From: Chlamydiales bacterium
GTDB lineage: Bacteria > Chlamydiota > Chlamydiia > Chlamydiales > JAAKFR01
Assembly (NCBI GenBank): GCA_022601535.1
Contig: JAJACK010000004.1
Span: forward strand, 16,506-80,505
Reading direction: 5' to 3'
Length of the DNA: 64,000 nucleotides
Shown here one piece after another: positions 16,379 through 24,111 of this stretch (positions are counted from its first letter, which is position 1; every line of letters begins with the position of its first letter). A program made the translations under genes and the position numbers. The notes under the pieces are model-generated. The model did no database searches. It saw only the letters and a program-made list of their open reading frames with translations, and was not told where the DNA came from.

Positions 16379-17742
16379 ATCTTTTTGCCGATAAACTCTG
16401 TTCAGATCAAGAGTTAAATGGAATCAAAAAACAGCTCCTCGAACGGATCGATTTCTTCCGTCAACAAATCCAAACAATCGCGCCACCTAAAGAAGATTTA
16501 AATCTTGCCTATGAAAAAGCACTTGTTCAACTCGGCTCTTTTCGAGGGGTCGATCTTTTTTTTCCCTATATTGGGAGTGGAATGGGAAATGGAGCACTCG
16601 TAGAACTTTCTGATGGAAGTGTCAAATACGACTTGATCAGCGGTATCGGCGTCCATTTTGGACACCTCCATCCCCGCCTTGTTGAAGCAAGCGTTGAAGC
16701 GGCTTGCCAAAATCTTGTGATGCAAGGAAACTTGATGCAAAACAGGGACAGTTTTGAGCTCTATGAGCTTTTGATACGATGTTCGGGAATGGACCACTGC
16801 TTCCTCTCTACATCGGGTGTGATGGCAAATGAAAATGCGTTGAAACTTCTCTTCCATAAACGGCCTCAAACTTCTCGCCTTTTAGCTTTTGAAAATTGCT
16901 TTGCAGGACGAACCTTGACGATGTCCCAAGTCTCTGATCGCCCCCAATACCGGAAAGGACTTCCCCTCAATTTTATGGTCGACTACATCCCCTTTTACGA
17001 CTGGCGCAATCCAAAACAATCGGAAGAAATTGCTCTTAAAAGTTTGGAAAAAATGCTCAAACGGTACCCAGACCAGCATGTCGCTTTTTGTATGGAACTG
17101 ATCCAGGGAGAGGGGGGATTTTACCCTGCTGAAAGATCTTTTTTCCTCCGTTTGATCAACTGCTTAAAAGCACACGATATTCCCCTTTGGGTCGATGAGG
17201 TGCAAACATTTGGCCGAACCGACCATCTCTTTGCTTTTCAACATTTTAAACTTGAAGAACATGTCGATATTGTGACGATTGGAAAGTTGGCGCAAGTGTG
17301 TGCCACCCTCTATAAGAGCGATTACAAATCAACACCGGGGCTCATCTCACAAACCTTCACCTCTGCAACAGCGCAGATTCGGTGTAGTGTTGCGATCATC
17401 CAAAGTTTACTCGAAGAGGGATATCTTGGTGAAAAAGGGAAGAATATGAAAATCAGGCACCGCTTTATCACACATCTTAAACAGATGGCAAAGGAGCATC
17501 CCGATCATATCGAAGGCCCTTTTGGAGCGGGACTGATGATTGCATTTACCCCTTTTAAGGGAGATCCCGCCAAAGTGAAAACCTATCTCCACGCTCTTTA
17601 TAAAGCAGGAGTAATTGCTTTCACAACGGGAACTGAACCGACTCGTCTCCGTTTTCTTATTCCAGCAGGTGGGATCACAGTCGATCAAATCGATCATGTG
17701 GCAAACATTCTTGAAGAGGAGCTGATCAAACTCAAATGTTAG
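16375..17742 (+). CDS. Class III PLP aminotransferase (succinylornithine transaminase role)
   Basis: 455 residues, fold-type I, class III aminotransferase. The PLP-lysine is in VTIGKLAQV; the cofactor aspartate is in LWVDEVQTFGRTD; STSGVMANENALKLL binds the phosphate; the substrate loop has SQTFTSATAQIRCSVAI. The start overlaps the M20 gene (GTGA) and the stop overlaps astA. In the AST pathway AstC transaminates N-succinylornithine to the semialdehyde, and this is the only aminotransferase in the operon. It is more divergent than ordinary AstC/ArgD, so the role is from context. Confidence 0.75.
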   Translation: MNLFADKLCSDQELNGIKKQLLERIDFFRQQIQTIAPPKEDLNLAYEKALVQLGSFRGVDLFFPYIGSGMGNGALVELSDGSVKYDLISGIGVHFGHLHPRLVEASVEAACQNLVMQGNLMQNRDSFELYELLIRCSGMDHCFLSTSGVMANENALKLLFHKRPQTSRLLAFENCFAGRTLTMSQVSDRPQYRKGLPLNFMVDYIPFYDWRNPKQSEEIALKSLEKMLKRYPDQHVAFCMELIQGEGGFYPAERSFFLRLINCLKAHDIPLWVDEVQTFGRTDHLFAFQHFKLEEHVDIVTIGKLAQVCATLYKSDYKSTPGLISQTFTSATAQIRCSVAIIQSLLEEGYLGEKGKNMKIRHRFITHLKQMAKEHPDHIEGPFGAGLMIAFTPFKGDPAKVKTYLHALYKAGVIAFTTGTEPTRLRFLIPAGGITVDQIDHVANILEEELIKLKC

Positions 17743-18704
17743 TGATTCGACGTAGCCGGCTAGAAGATCTTGACTCTCTTCTCTCTTTTGCCCATGAGGC
17801 GACCGAAGGAATCACTTCAATGCCTGAAAACAGAGCTTTTTTGGAAAAAAGCTTAGAGCTTTCAGAAAAAGGGTTTGAAACAGGCCTTTTTCTCTTTTCT
17901 CTTGAAAAGGATGGAGAGATGATTGGAGTGAGTGGAATTGCAAGCCATACTCCTAATTTATTTTGTTATCGACTAGGCCAAGAGCCTTTTACATATAAAA
18001 AAAGGGGGATCGATCAGATGGTTGACCTCCTTTTTTTCCATAAAAAAAAGAGCAAACCTTCTGAACTTGAAACCCTTTTTCTGCAGAAGAAATACCGAGA
18101 CAAAGGGTTTGGAAAGCTCCTTTCATTTTGCCGCTTTCTCTTCATTGCAACCTTTCGTTCTTCTTTCTCTCCTGTGATCATGACAAGGCTCCGAGGTCTT
18201 GTCGATGACAATGGACACTGCCCTTTTTGGGAAGGGTTGGGGCGAAAATTCTATCAAATCGATTTTGGTAAGGCAGATAGGCTTTACGCTTCTGACCACG
18301 CATTTGTCACAGATCTTTTCCCTCGTCATCCCATCTATGTCGACCTCCTCCCCCCTTCAACCCAAGCTGCGATTGGAAAAACACACCGAGAAACCATTGC
18401 AGCTCAGAAACTCTTAGAAAAAGAGGGATTTGCTATCACACCTCATGTCAACCTCCTCGATGGTGGCCCCCAGCTTCAAGCCTCGACCCGCCAGGTTCGA
18501 GCAATTAAAGAGAGTCGAGTGCTCAATGTTTGTGAAATTGTTTCCTCTATAGACACTCCTACACCTTCGTTGATCTCCAATATACGAGAAGATTTTAGAG
18601 CAACAACAGCCCCTCTTTTTTACAAAAAAAATAGGCTCACTCTATCAAAAGAGGTTGCTGAACTCCTCGAGGTGAACATTGGGGATAAAGTGAGGGTATT
18701 ATGA
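17736..18704 (+). CDS. astA: Arginine N-succinyltransferase
   Basis: 322 residues, full length. The N-terminus IRRSRLEDLDSLLSFAHEA, ETLFLQKKYRDKGFGKLLS, and the FGKADRLYASDHAFVTDLFPRHPIYVDLLP segment are characteristic of AstA (GNAT-like fold). It transfers succinate from succinyl-CoA to arginine, the committing step of the ammonia-producing arginine pathway. The start overlaps the upstream stop by seven bases and the stop overlaps the astD start by four bases. Confidence 0.92.
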   Translation: MLVIRRSRLEDLDSLLSFAHEATEGITSMPENRAFLEKSLELSEKGFETGLFLFSLEKDGEMIGVSGIASHTPNLFCYRLGQEPFTYKKRGIDQMVDLLFFHKKKSKPSELETLFLQKKYRDKGFGKLLSFCRFLFIATFRSSFSPVIMTRLRGLVDDNGHCPFWEGLGRKFYQIDFGKADRLYASDHAFVTDLFPRHPIYVDLLPPSTQAAIGKTHRETIAAQKLLEKEGFAITPHVNLLDGGPQLQASTRQVRAIKESRVLNVCEIVSSIDTPTPSLISNIREDFRATTAPLFYKKNRLTLSKEVAELLEVNIGDKVRVL

Positions 18705-20140
18705 AAGTGCACTATATCGATGGAAAATGGATCGAGGGAAAAGGAGACCCATTCTACTCCAAAGATCCTATGACCAATGAGATCAGCTGGGAAGGGAAAC
18801 AAGCCACAGACCAAGAGGTCGATCGAGCTGTCAAAGGGGCAAAAGAGGCTCAAGTGGCGTGGCGTGAACTTTCACTTGAAGAGCGGATCACCTTTCTCAA
18901 ACACTTCCAATCTCAACTTGAAAAACAGAAAAAAGAGCTTGCCCTTTGCATCTCTAAAGAGACTGGAAAACCCCTTTGGGAATCACACACCGAAGTGAGT
19001 GCGATGATCCAAAAAATCCCTATCTCAATCGAAGCGCATAAAAAACGGGCTCCCAATTCTCCTCCTCTAAAACACAAACCGCACGGTGTTTTGGCTATAA
19101 TCGCTCCCTTTAATTTCCCCGGTCACCTCCCCAATGGACATATCATTCCAGCTCTTCTTGCTGGAAATACGGTTGTTCTAAAGAGCAGCGAACACACTCC
19201 AACCGTCTCCCTTGAAATGATTCACTGTTGGGAGCGGGCAAAGATCCCCGCTGGTGTGATCCAACTACTCCAAGGAGAAGAGGCAACAGGACAACACCTT
19301 GTCACCCACCCTCAAGTCGATGGTGTTTGCTTTACCGGTAGCCTTAAAGTTGGCCAGTGGATTCACAGTCAATTTGCAAACCATCTAGAAAAAGTTCTCG
19401 CCCTAGAGCTCGGAGGAAATAACCCTCTTGTTGTCTCAAAAGTAGAAGATAAACAAGCAGCGGCTCTCACCACTATTCAATCAGCGTATCTTACCGCTGG
19501 CCAAAGATGCAGCTGCGCAAGGCGACTGATTGTTGTTGGCAAAAACCAATCTTTTATCGACACATTGATCGAAATGATCGAAACAATCCAAGTAGGACCA
19601 TTCACAGCAACACCCGAACCCTTTATGGGTCCTGTGATCGATCTTGAGGCGCAAAAGCAGCTCCTTGCAAAGCAAAAGAAGCTTGAAAAACTGGGAGGAA
19701 AAAAAATCCTCGAGATGAAGCCGATCAAAGAAGGAACCCCTCTTCTATCTCCCGGACTTATCGATATGACAGGAGTGACAAATGTTCCCGATGAAGAGAT
19801 TTTTGGTCCCCTACTTCAACTCATCACAGTGAACTCTCTTGAAGAAGCAATCAAATGTGCCAATGAGACACAGTATGGGTTAACAGCTGCCCTCCTCTCT
19901 TCGCGTGAAAAAGAATTCAACCACTTTTTCCAAAAGATCGAGGCCGGTGTAATCAATTGGAATAAACCGACAACCGGAGCCTCTTCAGCTCTCCCCTTCG
20001 GCGGCATAAAGAAAAGTGGGAACAGTCGCCCTGCAGGCTACTACTCGGTCGACTACTGCACCCATCCCGTTGTCTCTATGGAGGAAGCAAATCCAACCCT
20101 TCCAAAGCAACTTCCACAAGGGATCTCATGGACAACATAA
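18701..20140 (+). CDS. astD: N-succinylglutamate 5-semialdehyde dehydrogenase
   Basis: 479 residues of the aldehyde dehydrogenase superfamily. The NAD-binding segment AIIAPFNFPGHLPNGHIIPA, the general-base glutamate in ALELGGNNPLVV, the catalytic cysteine in AGQRCSCARRLIV, and EIFGPLLQLITV are present. It oxidises succinylglutamate semialdehyde to succinylglutamate with NAD+. It overlaps astA (ATGA) and astB by 13 bp. The distinction from other ALDHs comes from AstD-like N-terminal wording (YIDGKWIEGKGDPFYSKDP) and operon context. Confidence 0.92.
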   Translation: MKVHYIDGKWIEGKGDPFYSKDPMTNEISWEGKQATDQEVDRAVKGAKEAQVAWRELSLEERITFLKHFQSQLEKQKKELALCISKETGKPLWESHTEVSAMIQKIPISIEAHKKRAPNSPPLKHKPHGVLAIIAPFNFPGHLPNGHIIPALLAGNTVVLKSSEHTPTVSLEMIHCWERAKIPAGVIQLLQGEEATGQHLVTHPQVDGVCFTGSLKVGQWIHSQFANHLEKVLALELGGNNPLVVSKVEDKQAAALTTIQSAYLTAGQRCSCARRLIVVGKNQSFIDTLIEMIETIQVGPFTATPEPFMGPVIDLEAQKQLLAKQKKLEKLGGKKILEMKPIKEGTPLLSPGLIDMTGVTNVPDEEIFGPLLQLITVNSLEEAIKCANETQYGLTAALLSSREKEFNHFFQKIEAGVINWNKPTTGASSALPFGGIKKSGNSRPAGYYSVDYCTHPVVSMEEANPTLPKQLPQGISWTT

Positions 20141-21330
20141 TTTTTGATGGACTCATTGGACCCACACACCACTTTGGAGGACTCTCCTTTGACAACCCCG
20201 CCTCACTAAAACACAAACACCTCTGCTCAAATCCAAAGCAAGCCGCATTGCAAGGATTGAAAAAAATGAAGCTCTTGATGGATCTAGGAATTCCCCAAGG
20301 AATCATCCCTCCACACGAACGTCCCTCCCTTCTCCATTTAAGAAATAGTGGGTTCACCGGAACCGATGGAGAAGTGATCGAAAAAGCATCAAAACAAGCA
20401 CCTGAACTCTTTTACGCTTTTTCATCAGCAGCGCCCATGTGGGTTGCAAATAGTGCAACGATCTCTCCCTCTTCAAATACAATCGATGGAAAACTCCACA
20501 TCTCTATTGCCAACCTCAATTACAACCTCCATAGAGCAATAGAAAGTGGAACCACCTACGCCTTTTTTTCCCGCCTCTTTCCCATGGCAACCCTCCACTC
20601 CCCTCTCACTTGTGGAGGAAATTTCGGAGACGAAGGAGCTGCCAACCACGTCCGCATGGAGAGTGGAGAAGAAATCTTTGTCTATGGAAGTGGTCGACAA
20701 CACAAAGAAGCGAGCCGTGCAATTGCAAGGCGGCATCAGGTCAAAAATCCCCTCTTTTTAGAACAAAGCGATGAAGCGATTGCCCAAGGAGCATTTCACA
20801 ACGACCTCATCGGGCTTTCTGACGGAAAAACCTACTACTTCCATGAAAAAGCGTATACCTCGACAACCCCCCTTAAACATCTGCCTTATCAAATGATCAG
20901 TGAAAAAAAGCTCCCGTTAAAAGAAGCGTTGTCTTCTTATATATTTAACTCTCAGATAATTAAAGACAAAAATGGAGATTTAATCCTCATCGCTCCCAAA
21001 GAGAGTGAAAACCTCAATCTCGATTGGCTTCCGATCAAAAAGAAAATTTTTGTCGACCTCTCTCAAAGTATGCATAATGGAGGAGGCCCTGCATGCCTCT
21101 CTTTAACCGTTCCCATGACCCAAGAAGAGAGAGCACATCTCCACCAGCCAATTCTTTTAACCCCTACCCTCTACAACACTCTTGTTGCATGGGTCGAAAA
21201 ATATTACAGAGAATCCCTTAACATTGAAGAACTTGCAGATCCTCTTCTCCTTGATGAAACACGCGAAGCTCTCGATTCACTTACCCAATTATTAAAGTTA
21301 AATAAACTCTACCTATTTCAGCTGAATTAA
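20128..21330 (+). CDS. astB: N-succinylarginine dihydrolase
   Basis: 400 residues. AstB hydrolyses N-succinylarginine to succinylornithine, two ammonia and CO2. The amidinotransferase-like active site is visible: FGDEGAANHVRM (Glu), FHNDLIGLSDG (His) and the nucleophile cysteine in MHNGGGPACLSLTV. The N-terminus FDGLIGPTHHFGGLSF is the AstB hallmark. Slightly shorter than the roughly 440 residues of E. coli. Last gene of the five-gene operon; no clear terminator follows before the next promoter. Confidence 0.95.
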   Translation: MDNIIFDGLIGPTHHFGGLSFDNPASLKHKHLCSNPKQAALQGLKKMKLLMDLGIPQGIIPPHERPSLLHLRNSGFTGTDGEVIEKASKQAPELFYAFSSAAPMWVANSATISPSSNTIDGKLHISIANLNYNLHRAIESGTTYAFFSRLFPMATLHSPLTCGGNFGDEGAANHVRMESGEEIFVYGSGRQHKEASRAIARRHQVKNPLFLEQSDEAIAQGAFHNDLIGLSDGKTYYFHEKAYTSTTPLKHLPYQMISEKKLPLKEALSSYIFNSQIIKDKNGDLILIAPKESENLNLDWLPIKKKIFVDLSQSMHNGGGPACLSLTVPMTQEERAHLHQPILLTPTLYNTLVAWVEKYYRESLNIEELADPLLLDETREALDSLTQLLKLNKLYLFQLN

Positions 21331-21344
21331 TTCATTTATTTAAC

Positions 21345-21350
21345 TATAAT
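21345..21350 (+). promoter_or_regulatory. -10 element of the three-gene helical-protein operon
   Basis: TATAAT (21345-21350), with a weak CTGAAT about 17 bp upstream (21322-21327). Transcription would start near 21357, leaving a short leader that carries a GGAAAG ribosome site before the ATG at 21370. Confidence 0.45.
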
Positions 21351-21369
21351 AAAGTAAAAAGGAAAGTCT

Positions 21370-21861
21370 ATGAGTGGTTCAATTGAGGGAACACCTCCTC
21401 GAAAATCTCCTAAAACAGAAGAGTCTAAAGAAGTTGGAGTCAAAGATTCAACTTTTTTAGAGAAGTGTCCTGTTTTGATCGCCGTTGCGTTAGAGATGCG
21501 CAAAACACTTGGAACTTTAGCCAAAGGAGCTGAAGTGCGAGCGGGAACAATCAGCGAAACACAGCAAGAAATCCAAAGACAACTGAAGTATAACCGAGAC
21601 AATCCACTTGTCCAAGTTCATTACGATGATGACACTGTTCACGAAGGGCAATTAACCTCTGAGCAAATTCAAAATCGTCAAACGATCAAAAATCACATGA
21701 TTGCAGAAGGACACATTAGCGCTTTGAATAACCGACAAGAAATTGAGATCAATGGAGCTGCCACATCGGCTCAAAACATGTCTCAACTCTACGGAGCGTA
21801 CTCAGGGTTGATGGACACCTTTGATAATATTTACAAAAAAGCGTGCTTAACAAGAGAGTAG
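21370..21861 (+). CDS. Small helical protein, type III substrate candidate 1
   Basis: 163 residues, soluble, Ser/Gln/Glu-rich, no cysteine-metal motif and no signal peptide. The N-terminal 25 residues are polar and disordered (SGSIEGTPPRKSPKTEESKE), then helical. First of three co-directional genes with tight spacing and individual Shine-Dalgarno sites. By location between the map region and tadA it corresponds to the CT847-CT849 cluster of C. trachomatis as I recall, where CT847 is a reported type III secretion substrate. Sequence homology was not tested. Confidence 0.5.
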   Translation: MSGSIEGTPPRKSPKTEESKEVGVKDSTFLEKCPVLIAVALEMRKTLGTLAKGAEVRAGTISETQQEIQRQLKYNRDNPLVQVHYDDDTVHEGQLTSEQIQNRQTIKNHMIAEGHISALNNRQEIEINGAATSAQNMSQLYGAYSGLMDTFDNIYKKACLTRE

Positions 21862-21869
21862 GACTATTT

Positions 21870-22379
21870 ATGACAGAAATCAACCAACCTTTGGGTGGAG
21901 GACAAAACCCTATTACCCCTGAAACAGGACCGACTACCAAGGCAGAACTCAATGTAGCAAAGGATAAGCTGAAAAAAGATGTCGATATGCTCCATGTTCT
22001 TTTTCTAGCCTTCTATGAGTCGATTAAAATGCATCAAAACACAGCACAAACCTATGCAAAAATGATGCAAGTAACTCAAGATGTAACATCTGATGCAAAT
22101 AAACTCTTAAGTGGATACAACTATGTAAACCTCTCTGCAAGCATGAAAACATCGAGTTGGGATGCAAAATTTGCCGATATCAATATTGCAAATGATCGGA
22201 TTCAGGCACAAATTAATATCGTTCAAAACAAAATCACCATGTCTGAGCAAATATCTCAAACACAACAAAGTAGTGCATCAGCTGGAGTTCAAAATGCAGC
22301 TCAAGCGCTTCAAGAAGGAGCCGCTGCCCTAAAAGAGATTTCGAGATTGACCGATATGATCGCTTCGATAGGCGGTTAA
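21870..22379 (+). CDS. Small helical protein, type III substrate candidate 2
   Basis: 169 residues from ATG 21870, chosen because AGGA lies seven bases before it; an upstream in-frame GTG at 21843 would overlap the previous gene. The N-terminus is Gly/Pro/Thr-rich and unstructured (TEINQPLGGGQNPITPETGP), followed by long amphipathic helices (LKKDVDMLHVLFLAFYES, NDRIQAQINIVQNKITMSEQ). This organisation resembles secreted helical-bundle proteins. It lies eight bases after the previous stop. Function unknown. Confidence 0.5.
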   Translation: MTEINQPLGGGQNPITPETGPTTKAELNVAKDKLKKDVDMLHVLFLAFYESIKMHQNTAQTYAKMMQVTQDVTSDANKLLSGYNYVNLSASMKTSSWDAKFADINIANDRIQAQINIVQNKITMSEQISQTQQSSASAGVQNAAQALQEGAAALKEISRLTDMIASIGG

Positions 22380-22400
22380 AAACACATATGAGGTAAAAAA

Positions 22401-22985
22401 ATGGGAAGTTCATCCACACCAAGCTCTAGCTCTTCATCTGGGCAGCCAGTCGATCCAAATGCATTTACACCAAACGAGGATGAAAAAGAAACCAAAGCGC
22501 TCCGTCAAGAGCAAGCAAAAGCAGCATCTGAGATCAAAAGCACTCTCGACAAGCTCTTTGGAGAAGGGGGAGATATTTTGATGATCTTAGCCAATGTCTT
22601 ACTCAATGCAGTTCGAGTGACAGGCCACTCTTCTATTACACAAGCAAAAGTTGTCAAAGCGGGGACCAATCTTGTGATTTCAATGAACAGAGGATTAAAA
22701 GATCTCAAACCCCTAGCTGTTCCCAATCCAGCTCCTGGAGAGACCAGCCAACAGACAAAAGCGATTATGCAACAAGTTGAGGCGATCAACCAAGGAAAAT
22801 CGATCTACCGACAAGGAATACAGGGGGAAGTGATGGGAGTGAATCAACAGGTGAAGCTAGGAATGACCCGCGCTCAAACAATTGTCAACAACATGCAACA
22901 GCTCTCTGCCCAAATCTCGCATATCTTTAAGATGGCCTACTCAATTTCCAAGCAAATCAATAACAAAGTTGGTGGACGGGGGTAA
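22401..22985 (+). CDS. Small helical protein, type III substrate candidate 3
   Basis: 194 residues. The first 20 are almost all Ser/Thr/Pro/Gly (GSSSTPSSSSSSGQP), followed by helices including a moderately hydrophobic one (GGDILMILANVLLNAVRV). A GAGG ribosome site sits seven bases before the ATG. A Ser-rich disordered start is common in type III substrates but not diagnostic. It ends the operon; a hairpin with a T tract follows at 23009-23040. Confidence 0.5.
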   Translation: MGSSSTPSSSSSSGQPVDPNAFTPNEDEKETKALRQEQAKAASEIKSTLDKLFGEGGDILMILANVLLNAVRVTGHSSITQAKVVKAGTNLVISMNRGLKDLKPLAVPNPAPGETSQQTKAIMQQVEAINQGKSIYRQGIQGEVMGVNQQVKLGMTRAQTIVNNMQQLSAQISHIFKMAYSISKQINNKVGGRG

Positions 22986-23008
22986 CCTCAAAATCTACTC
23001 AAAAATAG

Positions 23009-23040
23009 AAAGAAATCTCTCAAAAGATTTCTTTTATTTA
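23009..23040 (+). terminator. Intrinsic terminator after the helical-protein operon
   Basis: Inverted repeat AAAGAAATC (23009-23017) / GATTTCTTT (23026-23034) with an 8-base loop, continuing into TATTTA. The stem is A+T-rich but the position just past the operon fits termination. Confidence 0.5.
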
Positions 23041-23087
23041 ATCTTAATGATTTATCACCTATCATCCTCTAGAAAAAGGAGAAAAAA

Positions 23088-23603
23088 ATGTCTGCCGTAA
23101 CTCCTCAGTATGCCGTGTTTACTCAACAGCCTCAACAGTATGCTGTGCTTACTCAACAGCCTCAATTCGCAGGAAGCCACGTCACTATAAATTTTATACA
23201 ACCCCAACAAGTACCAGTACAACCCCAACAAGTACCAGTACAACCCCAACAAGTACCAGTACAACCCCAACAAGTACCAGTACAACCCCAACAAGTACCA
23301 GTTTATCGTATACCTCAACTTGGGCCTCAATTTGAGCGTTGGTTCCAAAGAGAGTTTTTGCTTCAGATGAAGGGATTTCTTGAGACAATCTCTCACACAT
23401 TCAACCCCTATGAAGAAAATACTTTCTTCAGAAAAGTTGAAGAAGTAGAGAGGGAAGTTCGAGCACATCAATCTCAAGCCTATAACTATACTCCATCTAA
23501 CGAAGTTCGAAATCGTTCTTTAAACCAGGTATTTGATACCATGTTCAAAGCTAAAGATGCTGATGCTATGAAAGACGATTTTCAGACGTTTCTTAGCAGA
23601 TGA
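23088..23603 (+). CDS. Q/P/V-repeat protein
   Basis: 171 residues. A low-complexity N-terminus (TPQYAVFTQQPQQYAVLTQQ) leads into five exact copies of QPQQVPV (about residues 38-72), then a helical C-terminal domain (EFLLQMKGFLETISHTFNPY). AAGGAG lies about nine bases upstream of the ATG. No signal peptide is seen; the repeat suggests an extended or binding linker. The C-terminal domain is not recognised. The 3' end overlaps pncA by 11 bp. Confidence 0.65.
   Translation: MSAVTPQYAVFTQQPQQYAVLTQQPQFAGSHVTINFIQPQQVPVQPQQVPVQPQQVPVQPQQVPVQPQQVPVYRIPQLGPQFERWFQREFLLQMKGFLETISHTFNPYEENTFFRKVEEVEREVRAHQSQAYNYTPSNEVRNRSLNQVFDTMFKAKDADAMKDDFQTFLSR
23198..23302 (+). repeat. Five tandem 21-bp repeats inside a gene
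   Basis: Five perfect or near-perfect copies of a 21-bp unit (core CCCCAACAAGTACCAGT) encoding QPQQVPV. Being a multiple of three, copy-number change would alter protein length without frameshift. The near-identity at DNA level indicates recent expansion. Confidence 0.95.
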
Positions 23604-24111
23604 TGACCCCCTTCCCCTCCATCTCTTGAAGAGCAAGCTTTTCAGCTCCAATTCCTCGGCACCCAGCGGCCAAGACCCGTACCTTAAATCCTAGACGGCT
23701 CGCATCGAGCGCTGTCGCTTTTACACAGTAGTCGGTTGCAAGCCCAACAATATCCACTTCATCGACATTCAAATTGTGTAGATATGTATTGAGCTCTGTT
23801 CCTTCAAACGCACTGAATGCATCTCTCTTCTTTTCCGTCCCTTTGAAAAAGGTCTTTTTAATTTTATCCGTTTCAAGCCCTTTTCCAAAAGCAGCCCCCT
23901 CACTCCCTTGAATACAATGGGGAGGAAAAGGACCTCCTTGAGAGTGGAAGCTTGTGTGGTCAGAAGGATGCCAATCTTTCGATGCAACAATAAGGTCGTA
24001 CCGATCTAAAAGTGCATTGATCACAGGAATGACCTCATCCCCTTTTGGGGCTGGGAGTGCACCACCTGGAAGAAAATCTCGTTGAACATCAACAATGATG
24101 AGTGCGCGCAT
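23593..24111 (-). CDS. pncA: Nicotinamidase
   Basis: 172 residues from ATG 24111 (a TTG at 24126 is in frame upstream). Cysteine-hydrolase family: catalytic Asp in IIVDVQRDFLPGGAL, metal-binding SKDWHPSDHTSFH, Lys in KGTEKKRDAFSAFEG, and the nucleophile Cys in GLATDYCVKATALDA. It deamidates nicotinamide to nicotinate, which the overlapping upstream gene pncB consumes. The two genes overlap by 23 bp and are expected to be co-transcribed. Confidence 0.94.
   Translation of the reverse strand: MRALIIVDVQRDFLPGGALPAPKGDEVIPVINALLDRYDLIVASKDWHPSDHTSFHSQGGPFPPHCIQGSEGAAFGKGLETDKIKKTFFKGTEKKRDAFSAFEGTELNTYLHNLNVDEVDIVGLATDYCVKATALDASRLGFKVRVLAAGCRGIGAEKLALQEMEGKGVIIC

Noticed and set aside
23198..23302. 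Tandem 21-bp repeats as a possible CRISPR array
   Set aside because: The units are directly adjacent with no spacers and translate in frame as QPQQVPV within a good gene.
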